A stretch of 64,000 nucleotides of DNA from Thermobifida halotolerans (GTDB taxonomy: Bacteria > Actinomycetota > Actinomycetes > Streptosporangiales > Streptosporangiaceae). Shown in pieces: positions 45,181 to 51,730 of the stretch. The notes below the pieces were generated by a model that was given only the letters and a program-made list of their open reading frames with translations, made no database searches and was not told the DNA's origin. The stretch covers positions 1,426,001 through 1,490,000 of the forward strand of contig NZ_CP063196.1 of assembly GCF_003574835.2 (NCBI RefSeq), given 5' to 3'. Positions within the stretch are counted from its first letter, which is position 1. Each line of letters starts with the position of its first letter. A program made the position numbers and the translations under genes.

Positions 45181-45548
45181 CAGGACAGCAGAGCGTCCGC
45201 CGAGCCGCGGCCAGGCGCTCTTGTCTGTCCGCAAGCACGGATTGGTCGGCGCTGACCGGGGGCGTGAGGTATTCCGCCTGGGCGTCCGGGGCGGGCCGCC
45301 CCGGGTTGGCAGCGGATAGGGACCGTCGCGGGCCGGACCGGAATACCTCGACCCGGGATCGGCGCGCGGCCTCCATGAACCCAACGTCTCATGAAAATCT
45401 CCGCTGCCAAAGCTCAGCAGTGGGCCATCCGCCTCGCGGGTCCCGAACAGGGAAGCCCTCAGGGGACCTGTACAGACAGGGTCCAGCTACCCACAGACGG
45501 AGAAACATGAACAAGAAGGATGATTCCTCGCCTAAATAGAGCATCCCC
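45181..45548. other. Region between DUF397 and the peptide gene, with possible mini-ORFs
   Basis: An imperfect terminator hairpin lies at 45182-45230. ATG 45391 opens a 39-codon frame (MKISAAKAQQWAIRLAG...) whose TGA overlaps ATG 45507 of a 10-residue frame (MNKKDDSSPK) preceded by GGAG. In the duplicated copy the first frame is cut to 20 codons by two substitutions while the second is unchanged. I do not claim that either is a gene. Confidence 0.3.
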
Positions 45549-45592
45549 AAAAACGGACGGTCTCGACCCTCTGGTCGAGACCGTCCGTTTTT
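45549..45592 (+). terminator. Strong bidirectional terminator before the peptide gene, copy 1
   Basis: A 20-bp perfect stem with A5 on the left and T5 on the right and a CTCT loop. It would isolate the peptide gene from DUF397 transcription. Conserved without change in copy 2. Confidence 0.9.
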
Positions 45593-45643
45593 CCTGTTAC
45601 GCGAAGGGTTAAGAGGTCTGTGATACTGTGAGCCCCGCGAAAC

Positions 45644-45677
45644 TGGCTAATCTCGCATAACTTTTCCTATCTACCTT
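45644..45677 (-). promoter_or_regulatory. Cascade target (PAM AAG plus protospacer) in the peptide-gene leader, copy 1
   Basis: On the minus strand the PAM AAG is at 45677-45675 and the 31-nt protospacer runs 45674-45644. It matches the pseudo-spacer of the mini-array at positions 1-5, 7-11, 13-14, 16-17 and 19-23. Mismatches at 6, 12 and 18 coincide with positions that type I-E Cascade leaves unpaired; 15 is the only other mismatch up to 23. The site covers a TAATCT box (45648-45653, possible -10) and ends just before the GGAGG. Confidence 0.85.
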
Positions 45678-45691
45678 TGGAGGTGCTCGCT

Positions 45692-45802
45692 ATGCTGCGG
45701 GTCTCGCTCACTCTCGAAGCAGTACTGACCTGTGGCTTCCTGCTCTTGGGGGGCATGTTCCTGGTTGTGGCGACCAATCTCATCTCCCTCATCCTCAGAT
45801 GA
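45692..45802 (+). CDS. 36-residue hydrophobic peptide, candidate CreT-type toxin (copy 1)
   Basis: A single predicted membrane helix (EAVLTCGFLLLGGMFLVVAT) with few charges: Arg3, Glu9 and a final Arg. A perfect TTGGAGG lies eight bases before the ATG. Codon use is unlike the genome (ACT, GAA, GCA, GTA, TGT, AAT, and an AGA just before the TGA), as in small toxins. The gene is insulated by a terminator in front and a hairpin behind. The leader carries a Cascade target for the adjacent guide. It has no family name that I know; toxicity is inferred from this arrangement. Confidence 0.7.
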   Translation: MLRVSLTLEAVLTCGFLLLGGMFLVVATNLISLILR

Positions 45803-45810
45803 GGTGCCCT

Positions 45811-45840
45811 GGGCACAGCCAGCTTCGCCTGGCTGTGCCC
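45811..45840 (+). terminator. Hairpin after the peptide gene, copy 1
   Basis: An 11-bp perfect stem (GGGCACAGCCA) and an 8-nt loop, eight bases after the stop. Its right arm merges with the degenerate end of the first CRISPR repeat. Confidence 0.75.
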
Positions 45841-45923
45841 ATCCCCACGTGCGTGGGGCTCACGACACAGGCTCGCCTACCTGTTCCTGTCTACCGGTAC
45901 ATCCCCACGTGCGTGGGGCTCTC
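45835..45923 (-). CRISPR. Minimal pseudo-array (CreA-like guide): two divergent repeats, one 31-nt pseudo-spacer
   Basis: Read on the minus strand: repeat 1 (45923-45895) differs from the main-array repeat at two positions and keeps the hairpin and an ATGTACCG 5' handle. The pseudo-spacer (45894-45864) is 31 nt against 32 in the main array. Repeat 2 (45863-45835) is intact through the hairpin but degenerate in its last six bases. Cas6e could process this into one crRNA-like guide. The pseudo-spacer matches the peptide-gene leader with an AAG PAM. This is the architecture of CreA antitoxin RNAs. The promoter should lie on the minus strand beyond 45924 (a TAGTCT box sits near 45960). Confidence 0.85.
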
Positions 45924-46132
45924 TGGCTGACCAGGCAGCACCTGCTTGGGAGCAGACTACCGGATGGATCATCCGGCACTCCACGCACGGTCCTGCCTTG
46001 GGGAAGAGCTTCGCGGGAAGTCCGGCGCGTACCCAATTGATGGGATTTTCTCGCTCTCCCGCACCATTCGCCGCCTGCGGTGCCATTCTTGTCACCGCAG
46101 GCGGCTACCGTACCGCTCATCTTATCCGACTC

Positions 46133-46153
46133 AGCCGACCGTGCCTGTCGGCT
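46133..46153 (+). terminator. Hairpin before the casA ribosome site, copy 1
   Basis: AGCCGAC stem (7 bp) with a 7-nt loop, followed by a T-rich run. The equivalent hairpin in copy 2 has a different stem sequence, so the structure rather than the sequence is kept. Confidence 0.55.
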
Positions 46154-46179
46154 TCCTTGTTTTTCCTGCTGGAGGAGCC

Positions 46180-46337
46180 ATTCCTTCACCACCGTCATTC
46201 GAGCTGACCACCGAGCCCTGGCTCGTCGCGCGCGGCCGCGGTGCCCGGGCCGCTCCCGAGATGCTGGGGCTGCGCGACGTCCTCGTCCGCTCTCACGAAC
46301 TCGCCGATGTGGAGGTTCCGCTGCCTCCCGCCTCGGC
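46180..46337 (+). pseudogene. Truncated casA 5' fragment
   Basis: Encodes the first about 53 residues of CasA (PSPPSFELTTEPWLVARG...), differing from the intact gene at one base in 158, and then stops matching at 46337. The open frame runs on into the DUF397 gene at 46360 through EAQRRTE, so a CasA-DUF397 fusion could be read. It retains the GGAGGAG and the ATT where casA translation may start. Confidence 0.85.
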
Positions 46338-46359
46338 AGAAGCTCAAAGGAGAACTGAA

Positions 46360-46545
46360 GTGATCAAAACCAAGGGATGGCGCAAGTCGTCCTACTCGGT
46401 TGGGGAGTCCAACTGTGTCGAGGTCGCCGAGACCCCCAGTGCGGTCTTGGTCCGCGACACCCAACACCGCGACCTGGGCCACCTGGGTTTCGCTCCGGCC
46501 GAGTGGGTCGTGTTCCTCGCTGACCTCAAGGACAACCGGCTCTAG
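46360..46545 (+). CDS. DUF397 protein (second copy)
   Basis: A 61-residue DUF397 protein of normal length: one WRKSSYSVGESNCVEVAE motif and the VRDTQHRDLGHLGFAPAEW end. The GTG start follows AAGGAG. It has no adjacent XRE gene of its own; the partner at 44123 lies beyond the left unit. It arose with the duplication, but its N-terminus differs from that of copy 1. Confidence 0.8.
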   Translation: MIKTKGWRKSSYSVGESNCVEVAETPSAVLVRDTQHRDLGHLGFAPAEWVVFLADLKDNRL

Positions 46546-46547
46546 CA

Positions 46548-46597
46548 GGACAGCAGAGAGCCCGCCGAGCCGCGGCTCGGCGGGCTCTCTGCTGTCC
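46548..46597 (+). terminator. 50-base perfect palindrome after DUF397 copy 2
   Basis: 25-bp arms beginning GGACAGCAGAGAGCCCG, three bases after the stop. The counterpart after DUF397 copy 1 (45182-45230) is imperfect. Confidence 0.75.
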
Positions 46598-46965
46598 GCG
46601 AGCGCGGGGCAGTCGGCGCTGACCGGGGGTGGGTGCGAGGTAGTCCGCCTGGGCGTCCGGGGCGGGCTCCCTCGGGTTGGCAGCGGGCGGACCCGGCGCC
46701 GGGGCGCCTCGACCGGTCACCGGCAGCCGGTGGTGCCCCACTGTGGGGGCCGGACCGGAATGCCTCGACCCGGGATCGGCGCGCGGCCTCCATGAACCCA
46801 ACGTCTCATGAAAATCTCCGCTGCCAAAGCTCAGCAGTGGGCCATCCGCCTCGCGGGTCCCGAACAATGAAGCCCTCAGGGGACCTGTACAGACACGGTT
46901 CAGCTGTCCACGGACAGAGAAACATGAACAAGAAGGATGATTCCTCGCCTAAATAGAGCATCCCC

Positions 46966-47009
46966 AAAAACGGACGGTCTCGACCCTCTGGTCGAGACCG
47001 TCCGTTTTT
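46966..47009 (+). terminator. Strong bidirectional terminator before the peptide gene, copy 2
   Basis: Identical to 45549-45592: 20-bp stem, A5 and T5 flanks. Confidence 0.9.
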
Positions 47010-47060
47010 CCTGTTACGCGAAGGGTTAAGAGGTCTGTGATACTGTGAGCCCCGCGAAAC

Positions 47061-47094
47061 TGGCTAATCTCGCATAACTTTTCCTATCTACCTT
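47061..47094 (-). promoter_or_regulatory. Cascade target in the peptide-gene leader, copy 2
   Basis: Identical to the copy 1 target, with PAM AAG at 47094-47092. The guide encoded at 45835-45923 should recognise it equally. Confidence 0.8.
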
Positions 47095-47108
47095 TGGAGG
47101 TGCTCGCT

Positions 47109-47219
47109 ATGCTGCGGGTCTCGCTCACTCTCGAAGCAGTACTGACCTGTGGCTTCCTGCTCTTGGGGGGCATGTTCCTGGTTGTGGCGACCAATCTCAT
47201 CTCCCTCATCCTCAGATGA
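47109..47219 (+). CDS. 36-residue hydrophobic peptide, candidate CreT-type toxin (copy 2)
   Basis: Identical in DNA to the gene at 45692, including leader, ribosome site and terminal AGA codon. No guide is encoded next to this copy. Its silence would depend on the guide from the left unit. Confidence 0.65.
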   Translation: MLRVSLTLEAVLTCGFLLLGGMFLVVATNLISLILR

Positions 47220-47227
47220 GGTGCCCT

Positions 47228-47257
47228 GGGCACAGCCAGCTTCGCCTGGCTGTGCCC
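47228..47257 (+). terminator. Hairpin after the peptide gene, copy 2
   Basis: Identical to the hairpin at 45811-45840. Confidence 0.7.
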
Positions 47258-47280
47258 ATCCCCACGTGTGTGGGGCTCTC
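47252..47280 (-). CRISPR. Solitary CRISPR repeat left by loss of the pseudo-spacer
   Basis: Its left flank equals that of repeat 2 and its right flank that of repeat 1 of the left unit, exactly what recombination between the two repeats would leave. One further base differs in the loop (GTGTGG for GCGTGG). No spacer, so no guide. Confidence 0.8.
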
Positions 47281-47487
47281 TGGCTGACCAGGCAGCACCT
47301 GCTTGGGAGCAGACTACCGGATGGATCATCCGGCACTTGACGCACGGTCCTGTCTTGGAGAAGGGCTGCGTGGAAAGTCCGGCGCGTACCCAATTGATGG
47401 GACTTTCTCGCTTTCCCGCACCATCCGCCGCCTGCGGTGCCATTCTTGTCACCGCGGGCGGCTGACGTGCCGCCCATCTGATCGCCT

Positions 47488-47520
47488 CCGGTCGGCCATG
47501 CCCGCCGACCGGTCCGTTTT
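47488..47520 (+). terminator. Terminator-like hairpin before casA
   Basis: CCGGTCGGC stem (9 bp), 7-nt loop and TCCGTTTT tail. The in-frame ATG 47498 lies in the loop. The stem differs from copy 1 in both arms but still pairs, which suggests a selected attenuator or terminator. Confidence 0.6.
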
Positions 47521-49144
47521 CCCCGCTGGAGGAGCCATTCCTTCACCACCGTCATTCGAACTGACCACCGAGCCCTGGCTCGTCGCGCGCGGCCGCGGTG
47601 CCCGGGCCGCTCCCGAGATGCTGGGGCTGCGCGACGTCCTCGTCCGCTCTCACGAACTCGCCGATGTGGAGGTTCCGCTGCCTCCCGCCTCGGCGGTGCT
47701 GTGGCGGGTGCTCGCGCTGGTCACCGCCCGGATCACCGGGCTCGACCAGACCTCCGGCAAGCAGCCGCGGCTGCGGTGGGAGGCCCGCCGCGGCCGGCTC
47801 CTCGGCGAGGGCCGACTCGACGCCGAAGCGGTCGACGCGTACTTCGCCGAGCACTCCGGCCGGTTCGACCTGTTCCACCCGGAGCGTCCCTGGTCGCAGG
47901 ACCCGCGCCTGCGCGAGGAGTGCCCGAAGAGTTCGGGCGTCAACAAGTTGGCGTGGGGGCGCACCGCCGGACAGAACCAGGTGTGGCTCGGCGGCCACCA
48001 CCACGACCTCGACCCGAGGCCGCTCGACCCGGCCGAGGCCGCCTGGCACCTGCTGGCCACCCTCGGTTACGGGCCGTCGGGCCGCTGCACCGCCCGCAAG
48101 GTGTGCGGACGCAGCGAGGCGAACGTCACCTCCGGTCCGCTGCGCGGCACCGTCTCCTACCACCCGCTGGGCCGCACCCTGTTCGAGAGCCTGGTCCTCA
48201 ACATCCCCTACCCCGGCACCGGTGAGGTCGACCCGGCCCCGTGGGAGCGGCCCGACCTCAACGATCCGCTCGGCATCCCCGAGGAGCCCACCGGACTGGC
48301 CGGAACCCTGGTCAACCAGTCCCGGCACGCCGTCCTGCTCCAGCCCTCACCCGACGGTTCCCAGGTGGTGGACGCCTGGGTGACCTGGGCGTGGCGGGAA
48401 CGCGGCGCCAACCCGCCGCTGGACCCCTACTGCATCCACCAGACCAGCAAGGAGGGGCGGGTCTACCCGCGTCCCACCCAGGCCGAGCGCGCGGTGTGGC
48501 GCGACCTCGACTCCCTGCTGCGCCACGGCGAGGACGGCAACCACCGGCCCCGCATCCTGGACGACTGCACGCCCACGTCGCAGGTCCCCCAGGAGACGCG
48601 GGACGCGCTGCGGCTGCGCGCCTTCGGTTTCGACCAGGACGGCCAGACCCGCGACAGGCAGTGGTTCACCGCCACCACCCCCGCCGTGCTGCGCTGGCTG
48701 GCGGACAGCGAGACCGACGACGTCGAGAACGCCCGCGCCGTGCGCCGCATCGGGCTGGCCCGCAAGGCCGCCGAAGCGCTCGGTTACCGCTTGGAGAAGG
48801 CGTTCAAGGAGGCGTGGAAGGAAAGCAACAGTCCCGGTTCTGGTGGTCCCGGCGGTAGCGCCAAGACCGAGACCGGTGTCGGACCGTGGGTCCGGCACGG
48901 CATGAGCCGCTACTGGTCGGCGGCCGAACCAGTCTTCTGGGACATCGCCCACGACCGGCCCGCCCGCGGCTACTCACCCGGCGCCGCCGGGCCGGGCAAC
49001 GCCTTCAACCTGGTGGCGCTGGCCGCCTACGACGAGGTGACCGGGCCCTACTGCGAACGCCCGCGCGTGGCCGAGGTCGTGGAGCGGCACCGCAGCGCCC
49101 TGTTCGACCACTGGATCCCGAGACAGGAGAAGGGAGCCGCGTGA
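47498..49144 (+). CDS. casA: CasA/Cse1 (Cas8e), large subunit of type I-E Cascade
   Basis: The large subunit that reads the PAM and recruits Cas3. The protein has 535-548 residues with the Cse1 opening FELTTEPWLV and the conserved ARITGLDQ, FDLFHPERPWSQ and KLAWGRT regions. The C-terminal four-helix bundle contains WSAAEPVFWDI. The start is uncertain. ATG 47498 is the first conventional in-frame codon but lies in a hairpin loop without a ribosome site. An ATT at 47537 follows GGAGGAG and begins the part conserved in the truncated copy, so AUU initiation is a real option. The stop overlaps casB by four bases. Confidence 0.93.
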   Translation: MPADRSVFPAGGAIPSPPSFELTTEPWLVARGRGARAAPEMLGLRDVLVRSHELADVEVPLPPASAVLWRVLALVTARITGLDQTSGKQPRLRWEARRGRLLGEGRLDAEAVDAYFAEHSGRFDLFHPERPWSQDPRLREECPKSSGVNKLAWGRTAGQNQVWLGGHHHDLDPRPLDPAEAAWHLLATLGYGPSGRCTARKVCGRSEANVTSGPLRGTVSYHPLGRTLFESLVLNIPYPGTGEVDPAPWERPDLNDPLGIPEEPTGLAGTLVNQSRHAVLLQPSPDGSQVVDAWVTWAWRERGANPPLDPYCIHQTSKEGRVYPRPTQAERAVWRDLDSLLRHGEDGNHRPRILDDCTPTSQVPQETRDALRLRAFGFDQDGQTRDRQWFTATTPAVLRWLADSETDDVENARAVRRIGLARKAAEALGYRLEKAFKEAWKESNSPGSGGPGGSAKTETGVGPWVRHGMSRYWSAAEPVFWDIAHDRPARGYSPGAAGPGNAFNLVALAAYDEVTGPYCERPRVAEVVERHRSALFDHWIPRQEKGAA

Positions 49145-49857
49145 ACAGCAAGTACGTACTCCACCAGGCTGACGCTCTGGTGCAACGGGTGAGCAAGCTC
49201 GTCGTCGAGGACCCGGCGGCACGGGCCGCGCTGCGGCGCGGCGTGGGGCTGGCGCCGGATGATCCGCGCATGCTGGCCGCGCACCGCATCGTCGCGCCCT
49301 ACGTCCCCGAGGGCAGTGAGGAGGGCCGCCGCGGCCCCGTGGCCGAGTGGGAGGCTCCGGCCGTGGAGCGCGCCTTCTACGCGGTGGCCGCGATCATGGC
49401 CGCACAGCCCAGAAGCGCCCGGGACCAGGGAGCACAAGCGCAGGAGGAACGGCGGGACGGAGAAGTCTCCGCCGAGACGCCCTCCGCTGAGGAGGGCAGC
49501 GGCGACAGCGCGGCCGAGAAACCGCAGAGGCGCCCCAACCTGGGGGTCTCCCTCGCCGAGGCCGCCTTCGCCAAGGGACTCAACGCCGACACCACCGAGC
49601 AGCGCCTGCACCTGCTGGCCCGCCAGAACCTCGACGGGGTCCACCGCCACCTGCCCCGCCTGGTGCTGCACCTGCGCGGCGACGCCGTCGATATCGACTG
49701 GGGCGTCCTCACCCGCGACCTGGCCCGCTGGGGCCACAGCCCCCGTCGGGTCGCCAAGGAGTGGGTGCAGAGCTACCACCGCACCCTGGAGACCCTGCGC
49801 CGCGAAGCGGCCCGGGCCAAGAACGACACCGCCACCGAGGAGACCGAAGCCGCATGA
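49141..49857 (+). CDS. casB: CasB/Cse2 (Cas11e), small subunit of Cascade
   Basis: The helical small subunit that holds the displaced strand, present in two copies per complex. It has 238 residues, longer than typical Cse2 because of a charged insert at about 98-125 (EERRDGEVSAETPSAEEGSG). The C-terminal bundle has QNLDGVHRHLPRLV and RVAKEWVQSYHRTL. GTG overlaps the casA TGA, and the stop overlaps the casC ATG. Confidence 0.92.
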   Translation: MNSKYVLHQADALVQRVSKLVVEDPAARAALRRGVGLAPDDPRMLAAHRIVAPYVPEGSEEGRRGPVAEWEAPAVERAFYAVAAIMAAQPRSARDQGAQAQEERRDGEVSAETPSAEEGSGDSAAEKPQRRPNLGVSLAEAAFAKGLNADTTEQRLHLLARQNLDGVHRHLPRLVLHLRGDAVDIDWGVLTRDLARWGHSPRRVAKEWVQSYHRTLETLRREAARAKNDTATEETEAA

Positions 49858-50969
49858 GCTACCTGGACGTCCACGCCATCCAGACCCTGCCCTACTCCAA
49901 CGTCAACCGCGACGACCTGGGCTCCCCCAAAACGGTCGTCTACGGCGGCAGGGAGCGCACCCGCGTGTCCAGCCAGAGCTGGAAGCGCGCGGTCCGCCAC
50001 GAGGTGGAGGCCCGCCTCGGCGACCGGGCGGTCCGCACCCGCCGCATCATCAGCGAGATCGCCGAACGGCTCCGGGAGCGCGGCTGGGAGGCCGACCTCG
50101 CCGAGGCCGGAGCCCGCCAGGTCGTGCTGTCGGTCGGCAAGAGCGGCATCAAACTGGAGAAGGAGAAGGAGGGCGAGCCGCCCGCCACCTCCGTCCTGTT
50201 CTACCTGCCGGTGCCCGCGATCGACGCACTGGCCGCCATCGCCGAGGAGCACCGCGACGCCGTCGCCAAGGAGGCGGCCAAGAAGACCCCCAAGGGCGTA
50301 CTGCCCGCCGACCGCATCGCCGAGGTGCTCAGGAGCCGCAACGTCTCGGTCAACCTGTTCGGCCGCATGCTCGCCGAACTGCCCTCCACCGAGGTGGACG
50401 GCGCGGTGCAGTTCGCGCACGCGTTCACCGTGCACGGCACCGCCGTGGAGGTCGACTTCTTCACCGCCGTGGACGACGTGCCCAAGGACAACGACCGCGG
50501 CAGCGGCCACATGAACGCCGGACAGTTCAGCGCCGGAACGTTCTACCGCTACGCCAACGTCAACCTCGCCCGGCTTCTGGAGAACACCGGCGACGCCGAG
50601 GCGGCCCGCACCGCCGTCTCCGAGTTCCTGCGCGCCTTCCTGGCCACCGTGCCGTCGGGCAAGCAGAACGCGACCGCCGCCATGACCCTGCCCGACCTCG
50701 TGCACGTCGCCGTGCGCTCCGACCGGCCCGTCTCGTTCGCGCCCGCGTTCGAGACCGCGCTGTACGGCGCCGACGGCTACACCGCCCGCGCCTGCCGGGA
50801 GCTGGACGACTACGCCGGTCGGCTCCGCGGGCTGTGGCCCGACGACGCGGTGCGCGGCTACGCGGCGGTGGAGGAGAAGGACTTCGCCGCGCTGGGCGGG
50901 CGGCACGACTCCTACCCGGCGCTCATCGAGGCGATGGCCGCGGCGGCCTTCGACGGGGGGCGGGCGTGA
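49854..50969 (+). CDS. casC: CasC/Cse4 (Cas7e), backbone subunit of Cascade
   Basis: The six-copy backbone that binds the crRNA spacer and inserts a thumb at every sixth base. It has 371 residues. The N-terminal RRM strand is DVHAIQTLPYSNVNRDDLGSPK, then RVSSQSWKRAVR; the thumb region contains SVNLFGRML, and the C-terminal part GKQNATAAMTLPD. ATGA overlaps join it to casB and casD. Its six-base footprint is why the pseudo-spacer mismatches at 6, 12 and 18 are informative. Confidence 0.95.
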   Translation: MSYLDVHAIQTLPYSNVNRDDLGSPKTVVYGGRERTRVSSQSWKRAVRHEVEARLGDRAVRTRRIISEIAERLRERGWEADLAEAGARQVVLSVGKSGIKLEKEKEGEPPATSVLFYLPVPAIDALAAIAEEHRDAVAKEAAKKTPKGVLPADRIAEVLRSRNVSVNLFGRMLAELPSTEVDGAVQFAHAFTVHGTAVEVDFFTAVDDVPKDNDRGSGHMNAGQFSAGTFYRYANVNLARLLENTGDAEAARTAVSEFLRAFLATVPSGKQNATAAMTLPDLVHVAVRSDRPVSFAPAFETALYGADGYTARACRELDDYAGRLRGLWPDDAVRGYAAVEEKDFAALGGRHDSYPALIEAMAAAAFDGGRA

Positions 50970-51730
50970 GCGGTTTCCTGATGCGGCTGGCCGGGCCCAT
51001 GCAGAGCTGGGGCGAGCACAGCGCCTTCGGGGAACGCGACACCCTGCCCTACCCGAGCCGGTCCGGCCTGGTCGGCATGTTCGCCGCCGCCCAGGGCGTG
51101 CGCCGGGGCGAGTCCCTGGACCGCTACGCGGAGTTGGAGCTCACCGTCCGCGTCGACCGGGCCGGGGTGCGGCTCAGCGACTTCCACACGGTCGGCGGCG
51201 GCCTGCCCCGGGAGCGCACCGTGCCCACCGCCGAGGGCAAGCGGCGCCCCGCAGGGCAGACGACCATCGTCACCCGCCGCTCCTACCTGGCCGACGCCGT
51301 GTTCACCGTCGCCGTCGCCGGTCCCGGCGCGGGCGAGGTCGCCGACGCGCTGGCCGCGCCGCACTGGCAGCCCTACCTGGGGCGGCGCGCGTTCGTGCCC
51401 GATCCGCTGCTGGTGCTGCGCCGCCGCGCCGCCGACCCGGTGCGGGAACTGGTGCAAACGGTGCCGCTGCCCCACCGGAGGTTGGAGGAGGACGCGCAGA
51501 CCGTGGTCGTGGATCTGGTCCGCGAGCGCGGCGAGTACACCGCCGCGCACGGTACAGCCGTGCTCAGCGACGTTCCCCTGTCCTTCGACAGCCACGGCCG
51601 CCGCTACGCCCTGCGGCAGATCGGCGTGGTGCCCACCGAGGTCCCCGCGGCCCTGGTGGCCGAGTCCGAGAGGGACTACCGGAAGAGACTTTTCGAGTAC
51701 GTCGAACAGCACGCCGGGGAGGCGGCATGA
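50966..51730 (+). CDS. casD: CasD (Cas5e), Cascade subunit holding the 5' handle
   Basis: Binds the 8-nt 5' handle of the crRNA and caps the backbone. It has 254 residues. The opening LMRLAGPMQSWGEHSAFGER is the Cas5 signature, with TVGGG, RRSYLADAVF and PHWQPYLGRRA as later blocks. GTG overlaps the casC stop, and the stop overlaps casE. Confidence 0.93.
   Translation: MSGFLMRLAGPMQSWGEHSAFGERDTLPYPSRSGLVGMFAAAQGVRRGESLDRYAELELTVRVDRAGVRLSDFHTVGGGLPRERTVPTAEGKRRPAGQTTIVTRRSYLADAVFTVAVAGPGAGEVADALAAPHWQPYLGRRAFVPDPLLVLRRRAADPVRELVQTVPLPHRRLEEDAQTVVVDLVRERGEYTAAHGTAVLSDVPLSFDSHGRRYALRQIGVVPTEVPAALVAESERDYRKRLFEYVEQHAGEAA

Larger units (their letters stand above)
45010..46337 (+). repeat. Left unit of a 1.3-kb tandem duplication
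   Basis: Holds, in order: DUF397 end, terminator, 36-aa peptide gene, hairpin, two divergent CRISPR repeats with one pseudo-spacer, and the first about 53 codons of casA. It matches 46378-47694 in the same order. Some parts are identical (peptide gene and its leader; casA start with one difference). Others have diverged (45182-45300, 46110-46165). The casA part is cut at 46337. Confidence 0.85.
46378..47694 (+). repeat. Right unit of the 1.3-kb tandem duplication
   Basis: Same order as 45010-46337. Here casA continues into the full gene, but only one CRISPR repeat remains and the pseudo-spacer is gone. Confidence 0.85.

Noticed and set aside
45628-45639. GTGAGCCCCGCG in the peptide-gene leader resembles the start of the CRISPR repeat.
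   Set aside because: Only the first nine bases and CG match; the hairpin and handle are absent, so I treat it as chance or a very old remnant.
46141-46143. GTG as start of the truncated casA, matching ATG 47498 in the intact copy.
   Set aside because: Both codons lie in a hairpin loop and lack a ribosome site. I note the alternative but do not treat it as proven.
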